Source: SIG578 sp964508295
GTDB lineage: Bacteria > Bacillota > Clostridia > Oscillospirales > Ruminococcaceae
Direction: 5' to 3'
NCBI GenBank assembly: GCA_964508295.1
Contig: CAZDSQ010000053.1
Coordinates: 1-11,820, forward strand
Length of the DNA: 11,820 bases
Shown: one piece after another, positions 5,695-11,820 of the stretch
Layout: each line of letters begins with the position of its first letter
Numbering within the stretch: the stretch's first letter is position 1
Translations under genes and position numbers: made by a program
The notes under the pieces: generated by a model
What the model was told of the DNA's origin: nothing
The model's database searches: none
What the model saw: the letters and a program-made list of their open reading frames with translations, nothing else

Positions 5695-5979
5695 TTACAT
5701 TTCGTAGTCAGCGGCGGTGCGCTCGAGCATTATGGTATGTATAAAATCCACAACCTTAATGTGCTCAGGGTGGGTGCGGTAATGCTCTAACGCTTCACGG
5801 CTTACAAAGGTCGAATCGAGCGCAGCGTCCCAGCTGCCACCCTCAAAGCACTCGCCTACCTCGAGAGAAACGAGCCCCTCGATCTTGCCGACAAGGCTTT
5901 CAAGCTCTTTTTTCATTCTCGCAATGTTTTCTTTTTTATTTTCTTCGCTGAGCTTCCAGCAAACAATATGTCTTATCAT
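5695..5979 (-). CDS. Dabb (stress-responsive alpha/beta barrel) domain protein
   Basis: This 94-residue protein starts MIRHIVCWKLSEENKKENIARMKKELESL and contains SLEVGECFE, ALDSTFVSREALEHYRTHPEH and VVDFIHTIMLERTAADYE. That pattern is typical of the dimeric ferredoxin-like Dabb family: His near the N-terminus, then a YxxHPxH motif. Functions in the family vary; stress response and polyketide cyclisation have been proposed for homologues, and nothing here fixes one. The ATG lies 9 bp after the stop of the preceding dehydrogenase gene, with a weak ribosome binding site (AAGTGAG), so the two are probably cotranscribed. No terminator is evident between it and the trpB promoter. Confidence 0.85.
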   Translation of the reverse strand: MIRHIVCWKLSEENKKENIARMKKELESLVGKIEGLVSLEVGECFEGGSWDAALDSTFVSREALEHYRTHPEHIKVVDFIHTIMLERTAADYEM

Positions 5980-5988
5980 TGTGTTTTC

Positions 5989-6756
5989 TCACTTTCTTAT
6001 CTTATCCCAAATTTTCATAATCGCCGAATAGGGAACTATTTTTGCAAGATAACGGTGTCCGTTATTCTGCAGACCGAGAACGGCAATGTCCTTGCCCTTT
6101 CTGCTACACTTAAGTGCCTTTGTAACCATTTCCTCGGCGGTTCTCATTCCTGTATATTTTGTTACCTCTTTTTTGGTGCCGCCGTTAGTAGCAACGTCGA
6201 AAAAGGGAGTTTTTGTCCAGCCGGGGCAAACGGCGGTAACTGTAATCTTGCGGCTCTTAAGCTCGTAGTTAAGCGCACGGGAATAGTTTAAAAGAAAAAC
6301 CTTTGTTGCGGCGTAAACATTTAAATAAGGAATTGGGTGAAAGCCTGCAATCGAGGCCACCTGCAAAATTCTTGCGCCCTCGCTCATATAGGGGAGCGAA
6401 TACTCGGTAAGGGCAACGGGCGCTCTTGAGTTTAAGTCAATCATAGAGAGTGCATCGGGAACCGCTATGTCGCTATAAGCGCCGAACTTTCCAAAGCCCG
6501 AGCAGTTGACTAAAACCTTGATGTCGGGTTTTTCATTTTCGAGCAGAGCCTTAAATTCCTCAAAGCTTGCATACTCGCACAAATCAAGCGGCACGACCTT
6601 GACGGGAGTTTTAAGGGTAGCGGCAAGCTCCTCTAATTTTTCTTTTCTGCGGGCGATTACCCACATCTCGTCAAAGCTCTCATCTCTATCGAGCTGCACG
6701 GCAAATTCCCAGCCGATGCCCGACGAAGCGCCTGTTACAATAGCAATCTTTTTCAT
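5989..6756 (-). CDS. Short-chain dehydrogenase/reductase (SDR) family protein
   Basis: This is a classical SDR of 255 residues with a Rossmann fold. The nucleotide-binding TGASSGIG sits at residues 8-15. A basic pair after strand 2 (ARRKEKLEE, 35-43) suggests NADP(H) preference. Other motifs are NCSGFG (84-89), N109, catalytic S135 in VASIAG, the YAATK active site (Y148, K152) and CPGWTKTPF (177-185). The C-terminus ends in a hydrophobic/basic helix (YLAKIVPYSAIMKIWDKIRK) that may touch membrane or mediate dimerisation. The substrate is unknown. The ribosome binding site AAGGAG is 7 nt from the ATG. It lies downstream of the phosphoglucomutase terminator with no clear promoter of its own, and is followed by the Dabb gene 9 bp later. 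Confidence 0.93.
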   Translation of the reverse strand: MKKIAIVTGASSGIGWEFAVQLDRDESFDEMWVIARRKEKLEELAATLKTPVKVVPLDLCEYASFEEFKALLENEKPDIKVLVNCSGFGKFGAYSDIAVPDALSMIDLNSRAPVALTEYSLPYMSEGARILQVASIAGFHPIPYLNVYAATKVFLLNYSRALNYELKSRKITVTAVCPGWTKTPFFDVATNGGTKKEVTKYTGMRTAEEMVTKALKCSRKGKDIAVLGLQNNGHRYLAKIVPYSAIMKIWDKIRK

Positions 6757-6772
6757 TTTACTGCTCCTTTTT

Positions 6773-6806
6773 AAAAAGCCGCTTTTGCGTTAGGGACAAA
6801 AGCGGC
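6773..6806 (-). terminator. Intrinsic terminator after the phosphohexomutase gene
   Basis: The 10-bp stem GCCGCTTTTG / CAAAAGCGGC (6778-6787 and 6797-6806) with a 9-nt loop is followed on the minus strand by TTTTT. It lies just after the stop of the phosphohexomutase gene and before the dehydrogenase ribosome binding site. Confidence 0.9.
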
Positions 6807-6812
6807 AGTAAT

Positions 6813-8531
6813 TTATTCTACGGTTTTCTTTGCAAAGTCGGCAAGGTCAGCACAGAGCTTTTCTGCCGCCTCTTTATTATCCGACACTGCGGTATAATAG
6901 AACTTTATCTTAGGCTCTGTTCCCGAAGGGCGAACCATAAGCTTGCAGTTGTTCTCAATGCGGAATTCCAAAACGTTTGCTGCAGGCAGATCGATCTCGC
7001 TCTGCTCCCCGCTTTCAAGCTTGGTTTTTATCCTTGACTGATAATCAAGAACAGAAACAACCTTGAGTCCCGCTATCTCACGGGGCGCATTATCACGGAG
7101 CGACTGCATTATGGCCTGCATCTTTTTAAGGCCCTTTGCGCCCGCAAACTTAAAGCTATCAACGCCGTGCTGATAGATACCGAACTTCTTCTCTATCTCG
7201 GCATAGACATCTAAAAGGGTTTTGCCCTCCGCCTTATAAAAGCTTGCCATCTCGGCAATGAGCATTGAAGTAATAACGGCATCCTTATCTCTGACAAAGC
7301 TGCCTGTAAGGTAGCCGTAGCTTTCCTCATAACCCAAGACAAAGCGGTCTGCCTCGCCTTTTTCTTCAAGGAGCCTTATCTGCTCGCCGATATACTTAAA
7401 GCCGGTGAGAACATTTTTCATCTCAATGCCGTAGCTATTAGCAACCCTCTCGGCAAGCGAGGTTGTAACGATGGATTTTACCGCAACAGGATTTTTTGGC
7501 ATAGTGCCTTTCTCTAGGCGCGTTTTTGCAATATAGTCGATAAGCAGAACACCGACAGCGTTACCGCTCATAAGCTTTACCCTGCCGTTCTTGCCGCGCA
7601 CCGCAATTCCAACACGGTCGGCATCAGGGTCGGTAGCGACAAGAAGGTCAGCCTCCTCGTCTATACATTTTTGAATTCCAAGAGAGAGCGCCTCTTTGAT
7701 CTCAGGGTTGGGATAAGGGCAGGTTGTAAAATTGCCGTCGGGCATTTCCTGCTCGGCTACGACCGACACATTTTTAAGACCCATTTTCTCAAAAATATGG
7801 CGAACAGGCTCGTTACCAGTTCCATTGAGAGGGGTGTAGACGATCTTCAAGTCAGAATTTGCGATTGCCTCGGGGCAGATGCTCTCGCCCGCGACCCTAT
7901 TATAATAATCTTCGTAAACGCTCTGCTCGACATATTCTATCATTTTGTTTTCGAGAGCCTTTTCAAAAGAAAGCGAGGTATTAGCGCCGAAAATATCGGT
8001 CTTTTCAGCGTATTTCAAAACCTCAGCCGAATCCTGCGCATTCATTTGACAGCCGTCGGGTCCGTAAGCCTTATAGCCGTTGTACTCAGAAGGGTTGTGG
8101 CTGGCGGTTATCATAATACCTGCGTCGGCATTAAAATATCGAACACAGAAGGACAAAACGGGAGTAGGCATAAGCCTGTTTGTAAGATGTACCTTTATGC
8201 CATTTGAGGCAAGAACTGTCGCCGCCTCTTTTGCAAAAAGATCAGACTTAATTCTCGAGTCGTATGAAATTGCAACCGAAGGATTGCTCTTTTTGTTCTT
8301 AAGCATATCTGCAAGGCCCTGAGTTGCACGGCGAACGGTATAGATATTCATTCTGTTTGTTCCAGCCCCAATTACTCCTCGCAGGCCCGCAGTTCCAAAA
8401 GAAAGGTCACGATAAAAGCGGTCAAATATAGCTTCCTCGTCATTTTCAATGGATTTGAGTTCTACTGAAAGGTCAGCATCTTCGAGAGAATAGGAGAGCC
8501 AACTTTTATATAATTTCATTGCCTTTTCCAT
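6813..8531 (-). CDS. pgcA: Phosphoglucomutase/phosphomannomutase (alpha-D-phosphohexomutase)
   Basis: This enzyme interconverts hexose 6-phosphate and 1-phosphate (glucose, possibly mannose), feeding UDP-glucose and cell-envelope sugar synthesis. The 572 residues match PgcA-type mutases. All four functional sites are present in order: the phosphoserine loop TASHNP (142-147, S144), the metal loop DPDADR (301-306), the sugar loop GYEESYG (400-406) and the phosphate loop RPSGTEPK (534-541). The ATG at 8529-8531 follows AAGGAG at 9 nt. An upstream in-frame extension to 8570 lacks a ribosome binding site and overlaps the promoter. It is a single-gene unit with its own promoter and terminator. The family is certain; the exact sugar preference is inferred from length and motifs. 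Confidence 0.95.
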   Translation of the reverse strand: MEKAMKLYKSWLSYSLEDADLSVELKSIENDEEAIFDRFYRDLSFGTAGLRGVIGAGTNRMNIYTVRRATQGLADMLKNKKSNPSVAISYDSRIKSDLFAKEAATVLASNGIKVHLTNRLMPTPVLSFCVRYFNADAGIMITASHNPSEYNGYKAYGPDGCQMNAQDSAEVLKYAEKTDIFGANTSLSFEKALENKMIEYVEQSVYEDYYNRVAGESICPEAIANSDLKIVYTPLNGTGNEPVRHIFEKMGLKNVSVVAEQEMPDGNFTTCPYPNPEIKEALSLGIQKCIDEEADLLVATDPDADRVGIAVRGKNGRVKLMSGNAVGVLLIDYIAKTRLEKGTMPKNPVAVKSIVTTSLAERVANSYGIEMKNVLTGFKYIGEQIRLLEEKGEADRFVLGYEESYGYLTGSFVRDKDAVITSMLIAEMASFYKAEGKTLLDVYAEIEKKFGIYQHGVDSFKFAGAKGLKKMQAIMQSLRDNAPREIAGLKVVSVLDYQSRIKTKLESGEQSEIDLPAANVLEFRIENNCKLMVRPSGTEPKIKFYYTAVSDNKEAAEKLCADLADFAKKTVE

Positions 8532-8561
8532 AAAGTATCGCTCCTTACATTCTATGATAAT

Positions 8562-8590
8562 ATGATACAATAGCCAAAAAAAATTGTCAA
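8562..8590 (-). promoter_or_regulatory. Promoter of the phosphohexomutase gene
   Basis: On the minus strand a perfect -35 TTGACA (8585-8590), a 17-bp spacer rich in T, and a -10 TATCAT (8562-8567) lie about 30 bp before the gene's ATG. The transcription start would be near 8556. Confidence 0.82.
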
Positions 8591-8685
8591 CGGCTTTGTA
8601 TGGATATTTGTTGCAAATATATTTTTAGAAAAATCTTTTTTATTTTAAAATATGTAATCTTTTTATAAACAAAATCGCAAACTGC

Positions 8686-8714
8686 TTGTCAGAAGCGCGA
8701 AAAAGTGGTAATAT
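8686..8714 (+). promoter_or_regulatory. Promoter of the plus-strand membrane protein/redox cluster
   Basis: A -35 box TTGTCA (8686-8691), a 17-bp spacer and a -10 box TAATAT (8709-8714) lie just before the ribosome binding site AAAGGAG (8729-8735). The stretch 8591-8685 between this and the divergent promoter is AT-rich and holds no gene. Confidence 0.68.
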
Positions 8715-8741
8715 TAAATAAAAAAACAAAGGAGTGAAAGT

Positions 8742-9698
8742 ATGGAAATCAGCACCCTATATTATCTTATGCGGCTTTACGATTTATACGCAAATTTTAA
8801 TGAAAAATGCCAAAAAAGCTTTAACGAGCTTTATAACGATATTAATTCGCACACCTCAAAGGACATACTGTATGCAGTACCCGAGGTGATAAAGGTTTCT
8901 GCCGAAGCGCTTTGCTTAAAGAGCGACTTCGACGGCGTCAAGGAATTTTGTGCGCTTTTAAAGCCTTATGCAGACGAGTGCCGCTCGCTCCTGCCTAACC
9001 TTAATAGAGCAAACGAAAGCTTTGGTGCTATCCTTTCTGAAGCATTTTACGAACAGGGCTATTTTGTTAAGAACTCTGTTTTCAGAAAAATTCGCAAAAA
9101 CAAGCTTTATTTAATAGAGGCGGAGCTGTCAGCCACCTTTAAAGCAAACGAATGGGGCTTTGTGTCTGCTATTGTGGTTGCCCCCGTTGTAAGATGCGCC
9201 GAGGCGAAGGTCAAGCTAAAAAAAGACAAGAAGTACTACACCGAGTGCGGACTTATTGACGACGAGGTTACATTTTCTGACCTTAAGTTATTTTGCCCCT
9301 CTACCTTTTACAAGACACTCAAGCACTTAGAAAAGGTTGAGATTTCTCTCGAGGGCGGCGAGCTTTCTGAAGACAATATAAAGGCTCTTGCCCAGTCGGC
9401 ACTGGTTGCCCCCTCTGTTTGCGAAAACAGAGCAATCCCCCGCTACTACAAAAAGCTCTGCAAAAACGATTTTCCCGTCGGCAAGGCGTTCTCGGTTTCG
9501 CTTATATCCGGAATTTGCTGTTTTGTGTTATCAGCTCTTGTTTTGGGTGTAATGATCGGAGTTGGCGTGTATTTTGCGCTTGGATACGAAAAGATTTTGG
9601 GGTTATTTACTGTTCCGTGGTTTTATCTTTTGGTTGCAGTTATTTCAGTTATTTACGGCATAATCGTTTTCACAAAAACAAGGCGCGGAAGATTTTAA
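8742..9698 (+). CDS. Uncharacterised protein with two C-terminal membrane helices
   Basis: I do not recognise this 318-residue protein. Residues 1 to about 245 are soluble-looking and mixed helical, with many Lys, Glu and Cys residues, and no signal peptide. A central part (FYEQGYFVKNSVFRKIRKNKLYLIEAELSATF split over about 103-134) alternates charged and hydrophobic residues like beta strands. Two hydrophobic helices follow, about 250-280 and 291-310, and the protein ends in a positive tail, KTRRGRF. This predicts a tail-anchored hairpin with both ends in the cytoplasm. The start has a good ribosome binding site (AAAGGAG, 7 nt spacing) and a promoter. It lies 41 bp upstream of the Fe-S protein and thioredoxin genes with no terminator between, so cotranscription is likely. 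A shared function is unproven. Confidence 0.85.
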   Translation: MEISTLYYLMRLYDLYANFNEKCQKSFNELYNDINSHTSKDILYAVPEVIKVSAEALCLKSDFDGVKEFCALLKPYADECRSLLPNLNRANESFGAILSEAFYEQGYFVKNSVFRKIRKNKLYLIEAELSATFKANEWGFVSAIVVAPVVRCAEAKVKLKKDKKYYTECGLIDDEVTFSDLKLFCPSTFYKTLKHLEKVEISLEGGELSEDNIKALAQSALVAPSVCENRAIPRYYKKLCKNDFPVGKAFSVSLISGICCFVLSALVLGVMIGVGVYFALGYEKILGLFTVPWFYLLVAVISVIYGIIVFTKTRRGRF

Positions 9699-9739
9699 TT
9701 TATAAAGCTTGCGCAAACTACTAAAAAGGAGGCGCTCAT

Positions 9740-9940
9740 ATGGCAGTTACATTGAATAAGGATGAGGCGGTCGTTAAAAAGATCCGTGAGGGTTTAAAGC
9801 AAAAGGGCGGATATTGCCCCTGCCGACTTGCCAAAAAGGAAGAATACAAATGCATTTGCGAGGAGTTTAAGCGGCAGATAGCCGACCCCGATTTTGAGGG
9901 CTACTGCCATTGTATGCTCTACTACAAATCAAAAGACTGA
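9740..9940 (+). CDS. Ferredoxin:thioredoxin reductase catalytic-subunit-like Fe-S protein
   Basis: This 66-residue protein shows the Cys pattern of the ferredoxin-thioredoxin reductase beta family: CPC (26-28), CIC (38-40) and CHC (56-58). By comparison with characterised plant and cyanobacterial enzymes, C26, C38, C40 and C56 would bind a [4Fe-4S] cluster, and C28 and C58 would form the redox-active disulfide that reduces thioredoxin. The spacing between CPC and the second pair is shorter than in the chloroplast form, and the second motif is CIC rather than CPC. The gene directly precedes thioredoxin (13 bp), which supports the role. No variable (alpha) subunit is present. The ribosome binding site AAAGGAGG is 7 nt from the ATG. 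The family is clear; activity with a ferredoxin donor is inferred. Confidence 0.85.
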   Translation: MAVTLNKDEAVVKKIREGLKQKGGYCPCRLAKKEEYKCICEEFKRQIADPDFEGYCHCMLYYKSKD

Positions 9941-9953
9941 AAGGAAGATAAAA

Positions 9954-10262
9954 ATGTCTGTTAAAATTATTACCAAGGAAAACTTTGATTCTGAAGTTAT
10001 AAAATCACAAAAAACCGTTCTGCTCGATTTCTGGGCAACCTGGTGCGGCCCCTGCCAGATGCTCTCCCCTGTTGTCGACTCTTTTGCTGATGAAAATCCC
10101 GACATCTCGGTTTGCAAGGTTAACGTCGACGAGCAGCCTGAGCTTGCAATGGCATTTGGCATTGAAAGCATTCCCACCCTCGTTGTTATGAAGGACGGCA
10201 AGGCGGTTAAAAAATCCCTCGGTGTTATACCCAAGGAAAAGATTGCTGAATTGGTTAAATAG
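9954..10262 (+). CDS. trxA: Thioredoxin
   Basis: Thioredoxin is a cytoplasmic dithiol carrier that reduces protein disulfides. The 102-residue product has the normal length and fold pattern. Its active site WCGPC is at 30-34 inside LLDFWATWCGPCQ, the buried D25 is present, and the cis-proline P74 is in SIPTLVV. The chosen ATG at 9954 follows AAAGGAAG closely. An in-frame start at 9894 lies inside the upstream Fe-S gene and would add 20 residues with no family match. It is the last gene of the plus-strand cluster, immediately after its putative Fe-S reductase partner, and ends at strong terminators. Confidence 0.97.
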   Translation: MSVKIITKENFDSEVIKSQKTVLLDFWATWCGPCQMLSPVVDSFADENPDISVCKVNVDEQPELAMAFGIESIPTLVVMKDGKAVKKSLGVIPKEKIAELVK

Positions 10263-10271
10263 TCAACCCAC

Positions 10272-10306
10272 AAAAAACTCCCTTATCAGCGGGAGTTTTT
10301 ATTTGT
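10272..10306 (+). terminator. Terminator after thioredoxin
   Basis: A stem ACTCCC/GGGAGT (10277-10282 and 10291-10296), extended by A/T pairs, has an 8-nt loop and is followed by TTTTTATTTG. It is 10 bp after the thioredoxin stop codon. Confidence 0.9.
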
Positions 10307-10332
10307 AAGGATCTATATTACCTTACTAATAG

Positions 10333-10359
10333 CGGCAGGAGCAAGCCCCTGCCGTTTTT
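10333..10359 (+). terminator. Second, backup terminator
   Basis: A stem CGGCAGG/CCTGCCG (10333-10339 and 10348-10354) with an 8-nt loop is followed by TTTTT on the plus strand. The minus strand has no U-run after it, so it acts on plus-strand readthrough. Confidence 0.7.
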
Positions 10360-10392
10360 ATGGTTTGCATCAGCAAAATCAAACGCGCGAAC

Positions 10393-10432
10393 AAAAAAAT
10401 AAGCACAGGGTGGAACCCTGTGCTTTTTGTTT
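10393..10432. terminator. Bidirectional terminator between thioredoxin and rplL
   Basis: An 11-bp stem AAGCACAGGGT/ACCCTGTGCTT (10401-10411 and 10415-10425) has a 3-nt loop. A U-run follows on the minus strand (complement of 10393-10400) and TTTTTGTTTT follows on the plus strand. It ends the rplJ-rplL transcript, showing that rpoB does not follow rplL here. Confidence 0.9.
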
Positions 10433-10444
10433 TGCAAACTTAAC

Positions 10445-10819
10445 TTACTTAAGTTCAACCTTTGCGCCAGCCTCTTCGAGCTTAGCCTTGATTTCCTCAG
10501 CCTCAGCCTTTGCTGCGCCCTCTTTGAGAGCCTTGGGAGCAGACTCAACGAGCTCTTTGGACTCTTTAAGTCCGAGACCTGTGATCTCCTTAACAGCCTT
10601 GATAACTGCCATTTTGTTTTCGCCGATTTCAGCAAGAACAACGTCGAAGGAATCCTTCTCTGCTGCTGCGGTTTCGCCGCCTGCTGCGGGAGCTGCAACT
10701 ACAGCTGCTGCTGCAGAAACGCCAAACTCCTCTTCAAGTGCTTTAACGAGCTCATTGAGCTCAAGAACGGTGAGGCTCTTAACCTCTTCGATCATTGCAA
10801 GAATTTTCTCTGATGCCAT
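10445..10819 (-). CDS. rplL: 50S ribosomal protein L7/L12
   Basis: L7/L12 forms the multi-copy stalk that recruits elongation factors to the ribosome. The 124 residues show the usual layout. The N-terminal dimerisation domain is MASEKILAMIEEVKSLTVLELNELVKALEEEFGV split over residues 1-34. An Ala-rich hinge runs from about 35 to 53, and the globular C-terminal domain contains ENKMAVIKAVKEITGLGLKE. The ATG follows GGAGG at 9 nt. It lies 92 bp after rplJ, a gap with two short hairpins (CCCG/CGGG at 10847-10860 and GCGC/GCGC at 10874-10884). No U-run follows them on this strand, so the two genes should be cotranscribed. A bidirectional terminator follows directly. Confidence 0.98.
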   Translation of the reverse strand: MASEKILAMIEEVKSLTVLELNELVKALEEEFGVSAAAAVVAAPAAGGETAAAEKDSFDVVLAEIGENKMAVIKAVKEITGLGLKESKELVESAPKALKEGAAKAEAEEIKAKLEEAGAKVELK

Positions 10820-10911
10820 GATAATTTTCCTCCATATTTTGTATTTCCCGTCATAGCGGGTGATAAAATGTTTGCGCTATGCGCTTTTTAAAATAAAATT
10901 AACTCGCGTAT

Positions 10912-11415
10912 TTACGCAGACTGCTTCTGTGCAATCTGGTCGAGTACCATCGCAAGTCCTGCGATAGGCGAATTGAGGCTTCCAAGCATTTTTGCAATGA
11001 GAACCTCCTTGGGCGGAATTGCTGCGATCTCGTTAACGGTTGCAGCGTCGATAACCTTACCGTCCATAAATCCTGCTTTAACCGAGAAGACATCTCCCTC
11101 GATCTGTTTTGCATACTTGCAAATAACTCTTGCAGCTGCCATGGGGTCGTCCTTGCTGATTGCAAGAGCGGTTGTACCATTAAGCTGCTCGTCAAGCTCG
11201 CTCATTTCGAGATTGTTAAAAGCAAAGCGGAGAATAGTGTTTTTAACAACTGCGTACTCAACGCCTGCCTCACGAAGCTCACGACGAAGCTTGGTATCGT
11301 CCTCAACATTGATTCCGATGTAGTTAACAAGAACACCTGCAGAAGCACCTTTAATCTTTTCAGTAAGCTCTGCTACCTGCTGCTGTTTTGCTAAAAGAAC
11401 CTTTTCACTGGGCAT
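10912..11415 (-). CDS. rplJ: 50S ribosomal protein L10
   Basis: L10 anchors the L7/L12 dimers to the ribosome base of the stalk and, with L12, represses its own mRNA. The 167-residue protein contains the typical N-terminal domain (ELTEKIKGASAGVLVNYIGI, then EDDTKLRRELREAGVEYAVVKNTILRFAF) and a C-terminal L12-binding helix ending SPIAGLAMVLDQIAQ. The ATG at 11413-11415 sits 8 nt after GGGAGG. A GTG three codons upstream (11422-11424) overlaps that ribosome binding site and was rejected. It lies downstream of a promoter and an L10 leader with an attenuator, and is followed by rplL. Confidence 0.97.
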   Translation of the reverse strand: MPSEKVLLAKQQQVAELTEKIKGASAGVLVNYIGINVEDDTKLRRELREAGVEYAVVKNTILRFAFNNLEMSELDEQLNGTTALAISKDDPMAAARVICKYAKQIEGDVFSVKAGFMDGKVIDAATVNEIAAIPPKEVLIAKMLGSLNSPIAGLAMVLDQIAQKQSA

Positions 11416-11424
11416 AGTTTTCAC

Positions 11425-11578
11425 CTCCCGAAGTTTGTGTAAATCAAAAAGCTCTTCCCGCTGGCGCAGAAAGAGCTTTAAAGCATCAAAAACCTATGGT
11501 CTGATGTTTCTCCTCCTCGGCCGGCGGGCGTCTGCCCTTTACGCAATAAATGCACCTGCTGTCTACAGAATTGACAAC
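11425..11578 (-). ncRNA. L10 ribosomal protein leader
   Basis: The roughly 150-nt leader between the promoter and rplJ shows the recognisable L10-leader elements near its 5' end: UGUAGACAGCAGGUGC, later a GCCGAGGAGGAGAAA segment, then AUCAGACC. A terminator hairpin follows before the ribosome binding site. In Firmicutes this RNA binds the L10(L12)4 complex through a kink-turn to control the operon. The identification rests on motif recall and position, not a model search. Confidence 0.82.
11445..11479 (-). terminator. Attenuator terminator in the L10 leader
   Basis: A 9-bp stem AAAGCTCTT/AAGAGCTTT (11448-11456 and 11471-11479) with a 14-nt loop is followed on the minus strand by a short U-run (complement of 11446-11450). 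It lies about 30 nt before the rplJ start codon and is the expected regulated terminator of the L10 leader. Confidence 0.8.
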
Positions 11579-11584
11579 AATTAT

Positions 11585-11612
11585 ATTATACCGATTTTCT
11601 CGGCATTGTCAA
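11585..11612 (-). promoter_or_regulatory. Promoter of rplJ-rplL
   Basis: On the minus strand a perfect -35 TTGACA (11607-11612), a 16-bp spacer and a perfect -10 TATAAT (11585-11590) lie in the short gap between rplA and the L10 leader. The transcription start would be near 11578. Confidence 0.88.
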
Positions 11613-11630
11613 GCATTATTTTCCTAAAAC

Positions 11631-11820
11631 TTATGCGCCGTACTTCGCAGTGTTGATGCGGATACCGGGGCCCATAGTTGTAGAAATAACGCAGGACTTG
11701 ATGTACTGACCCTTTGCAGCGGCGGGCTTAGCCTTGATAACTGCGCCGATAAGAGCATCAAAGTTCTCACCGAGCTTTTCAGCACCAAAGGATGCCTTAC
11801 CGATGGGGCAGTGAATGATG
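11631..11820 (-). CDS. rplA: 50S ribosomal protein L1, C-terminal part (runs off the right edge)
   Basis: L1 binds 23S rRNA at the mobile L1 stalk by the E site. Only the last 63 codons are in the window. They contain the conserved C-terminal stretch HCPIGKASFGAEKLGENF, then LIGAVIKAKPAAAKGQYIKS, and end TTMGPGIRINTAKYGA before TAA. These match the typical end of bacterial L1 (KGxYxxxxxxSSTMGPGI). It precedes the rplJ promoter by less than 20 bp, matching the usual rplK-rplA-rplJ-rplL order. Confidence 0.97.
   Translation of the reverse strand, partial: IIHCPIGKASFGAEKLGENFDALIGAVIKAKPAAAKGQYIKSCVISTTMGPGIRINTAKYGA

Noticed and set aside
7671..8207. 178-codon plus-strand frame antisense to the phosphohexomutase gene
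   Set aside because: It has no ribosome binding site or family motif and is fully inside a gene with all catalytic motifs on the other strand.
10318..10698. 126-codon minus-strand frame overlapping rplL
   Set aside because: Its composition is low-complexity Ser/Leu/Arg from the Ala-rich rplL codons read in another frame, and it runs through the rplL terminator.

Overview
The window looks like the chromosome of a clostridial Firmicute, probably an uncultured gut-type Oscillospiraceae/Ruminococcaceae member. The grounds are the strong AGGAGG-type ribosome binding sites, consensus sigma-A promoters, many hairpin-plus-U-run terminators, a tRNA-sensing T-box, an L10 ribosomal leader, and gene content and order. 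The lineage is inferred from style, not from a database search.

Layout. (1) 1-2440, minus strand: start of the S10 operon in the order rpsJ, rplC, rplD, rplW, rplB (rplB runs off the left edge). It is driven by a consensus promoter at 2781-2809, with a long leader of about 335 nt that contains a strong premature terminator. (2) 3027-3821, plus strand: an endonuclease/exonuclease/phosphatase-fold protein, divergent from S10. (3) 3865-5650, minus strand: a stand-alone trpB behind a tRNA-Trp T-box, convergent with the phosphatase-fold gene across a bidirectional terminator. (4) 5695-6756, minus strand: a short-chain dehydrogenase followed by a small Dabb-fold protein. (5) 6813-8531, minus strand: an alpha-phosphoglucomutase-type phosphohexomutase. 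(6) 8742-10262, plus strand: an unrecognised two-helix membrane protein, a ferredoxin:thioredoxin-reductase-like Fe-S protein and a thioredoxin, in apparent operon order. (7) 10272-10432: three terminators in a row between converging units. (8) 10445-11820, minus strand: rplL, rplJ with its L10 leader and promoter, and the C-terminal end of rplA.

The most unusual feature is in the trpB leader. The T-box has every expected landmark: promoter, K-turn and AGUA strand, specifier UGG for Trp, T-box sequence with UGGC, and terminator. Its Stem I, however, is split by a 216-bp element (5403-5618) made almost entirely of seven back-to-back hairpins and closed by 11-bp terminal inverted repeats. It looks like a MITE-like element, or a self-folding RNA domain, that has landed inside a riboregulator and left both halves intact. 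Just after the T-box terminator lies a 10-codon ORF with its own ribosome binding site and a Trp codon, ahead of trpB.

Most other genes are ordinary housekeeping. Translation genes are under leader-based control, trpB is under tRNA-Trp control, and a small redox module pairs thioredoxin with its putative Fe-S reductase partner.
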